Below are positions 5,454 to 6,421 of a DNA stretch of 6,421 nt, piece after piece. Position 1 is the stretch's first letter, and each line of letters opens with the position of its first letter. The translations under genes were made by a program, and so were the position numbers. Below the pieces are notes generated by a model. The model ran no database searches. It saw only the letters and a list, made by a program, of their open reading frames with translations, and was not told where the DNA came from. The DNA is taken from the NCBI RefSeq assembly GCF_002505485.1, contig NZ_DAVG01000090.1, forward strand, positions 1 to 6,421, read 5' to 3'. This DNA is from Methanosarcina sp. UBA5 (GTDB lineage Archaea; Halobacteriota; Methanosarcinia; Methanosarcinales; Methanosarcinaceae).

Positions 5454-6421
5454 TTATTTTTCCGGATAAGAGTAGGAAATGCCTTCTTTTTTCTCAAGGG
5501 CTTGCAGATATTCGAGGACAGCGAGGATGTAGGCTGAGTGGGACCAGGCTAGAGGAAGAACCGAAATAGGTCTGCCTCTGTCATCGATCTGTTCGGATAG
5601 GAGACCTGTGGGGTGAGCGTGAGCTGCGCACCAGTCAAGGAGTTCAAGAGCTCGATTCAGGTTACCGACTGCGGAATACCACTGTGAGAGCCAGAGAGTG
5701 CAGATAATCCAGCTGTTCATATAACCGAAATAAGTATCTTGAAGATACCTGGCGATTCCACCGGAGGGGCGCTTAAGTTCGCGTTCGATAGCTTCCATTG
5801 TCCGGACAACTCTTGAGTCATCTGGGGGAAGAATTCCAAAGTACCAGACGGCAAAGACCGAGGAATCAAGAGTAGGGTCGTCAAGAGAACGACGGAAGCG
5901 CTTGAGTCTGTTATCATAAAGCTTCTCCAGAATCGACTTCCGGATACGGTCGGCAGCTTCCTTCCAGATGTTTGCACTGTCATAATCGCCAAGAGAGCGA
6001 GAGAGTTCGTAGGCTCCATTGAGGCCGGCATAGACCGTACATGCGCTGTAGGTATGCACGCCTTTTCTCTCTTCCCATAGATCAAAACTTGAAATTGGAA
6101 GTTCTGTTTCCTTGTCAATTGCTTTTATAAGATAGTTAGCCGTGGGGATTACAAGCCTCCTGTAGTACCTGCCTGTGGTCCAGACACTCTTTGCAATCTC
6201 CCAGTTATTATAAAGGGCGTAAAGAGGAAGCCCGGTCTCATCAATCTGAATCATAGGGATCGGATGCCACGTGCTCCCAAAATCTCCGGCAGGTGTGTAC
6301 TTGTGGAGGAAGTTACCTCTGGGGGTGATGGTTTTTGAGAAAAACTCAAATGTCTCGGTGCTCAAGTGGTGATACCGCGCCCTGTCGAGCGCAAGGCAAA
6401 TCCAGGCCGCGTCCCTGGGCC
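5454..6421 (-). CDS. GH15 glucoamylase/glucodextranase-like hydrolase, 3' part
   Basis: The frame is open to the window edge. The 321 visible residues are the C-terminal part of a longer protein. GH15 enzymes release glucose from alpha-glucans or trehalose-like sugars by inversion in an (alpha/alpha)6 barrel. The visible part begins PRDAAW, matching the family's WPRDAA motif. Then come FLHKYTP (37-43), QIDETGLPL (58-66), the general-acid motif LWEER (114-118), the general-base motif LLSEQID with E276, and PLAWSHSAY (289-297). Both catalytic glutamates are present. A TTG at 6365 can mimic a start but is internal, because the upstream codons encode conserved family sequence. Missing are the 5' end and, if it has the usual layout, an N-terminal beta-sandwich. 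No signal peptide can be judged; a cytoplasmic role in reserve glucan turnover is one possibility. Its codons look more GC-rich than those of the genes to its left. Confidence 0.9.
   Translation of the reverse strand, partial: PRDAAWICLALDRARYHHLSTETFEFFSKTITPRGNFLHKYTPAGDFGSTWHPIPMIQIDETGLPLYALYNNWEIAKSVWTTGRYYRRLVIPTANYLIKAIDKETELPISSFDLWEERKGVHTYSACTVYAGLNGAYELSRSLGDYDSANIWKEAADRIRKSILEKLYDNRLKRFRRSLDDPTLDSSVFAVWYFGILPPDDSRVVRTMEAIERELKRPSGGIARYLQDTYFGYMNSWIICTLWLSQWYSAVGNLNRALELLDWCAAHAHPTGLLSEQIDDRGRPISVLPLAWSHSAYILAVLEYLQALEKKEGISYSYPEK

Noticed and set aside
6363..6365. TTG as the start of the GH15 gene
   Set aside because: The codons upstream to the window edge encode PRDAAWICLALDRARYHH, which matches a conserved GH15 motif, so the gene is open at its 5' end.

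Overview
The window looks archaeal and most likely comes from a Methanosarcina-type methanogen. The evidence is low-GC, AT-rich spacers, box A-type TATA elements, GGTGA/GGAG ribosome binding sites, a GTG start, and a mix of secreted and cell-envelope carbohydrate genes. The genus is inference from style and content. All five genes lie on the minus strand, so transcription runs from high to low coordinates.

From right to left, 6421-5454 is the 3' part of a GH15 glucoamylase-like gene whose beginning lies beyond the window. Next comes about 785 bp without a gene (4669-5453). It holds several inverted repeats and the probable promoter of the following gene group. Then come three genes: a membrane-anchored PIG-L-family deacetylase (4668-3760), an ATP-grasp ligase (3682-2828) and a membrane GT2 glycosyltransferase with the D,D,D,QxxRW signature (2828-1617). 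The last two overlap in a TGATG junction. The three active sites are all predicted to face the cytoplasm. Together they could extend an amino sugar, remove its acetyl group and acylate the freed amine, acting on either a surface polysaccharide or a glycolipid. That joint role is inference; the family assignments are firm.

A gene-free stretch of about 800 bp (812-1616) follows. It carries a 139-bp palindromic element that looks like a MITE (1320-1458), lying between two IS6-like inverted ends (1272-1288 and 1545-1562). The last gene (811-11) encodes a secreted GH16-type glycanase with an intact ExDxE catalytic motif and its own TATA box. Its last ~35 residues are encoded inside another inverted-repeat element (17-119), which suggests an insertion replaced the original 3' end.

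No rRNA, tRNA, CRISPR array, complete insertion sequence or defence system was seen.
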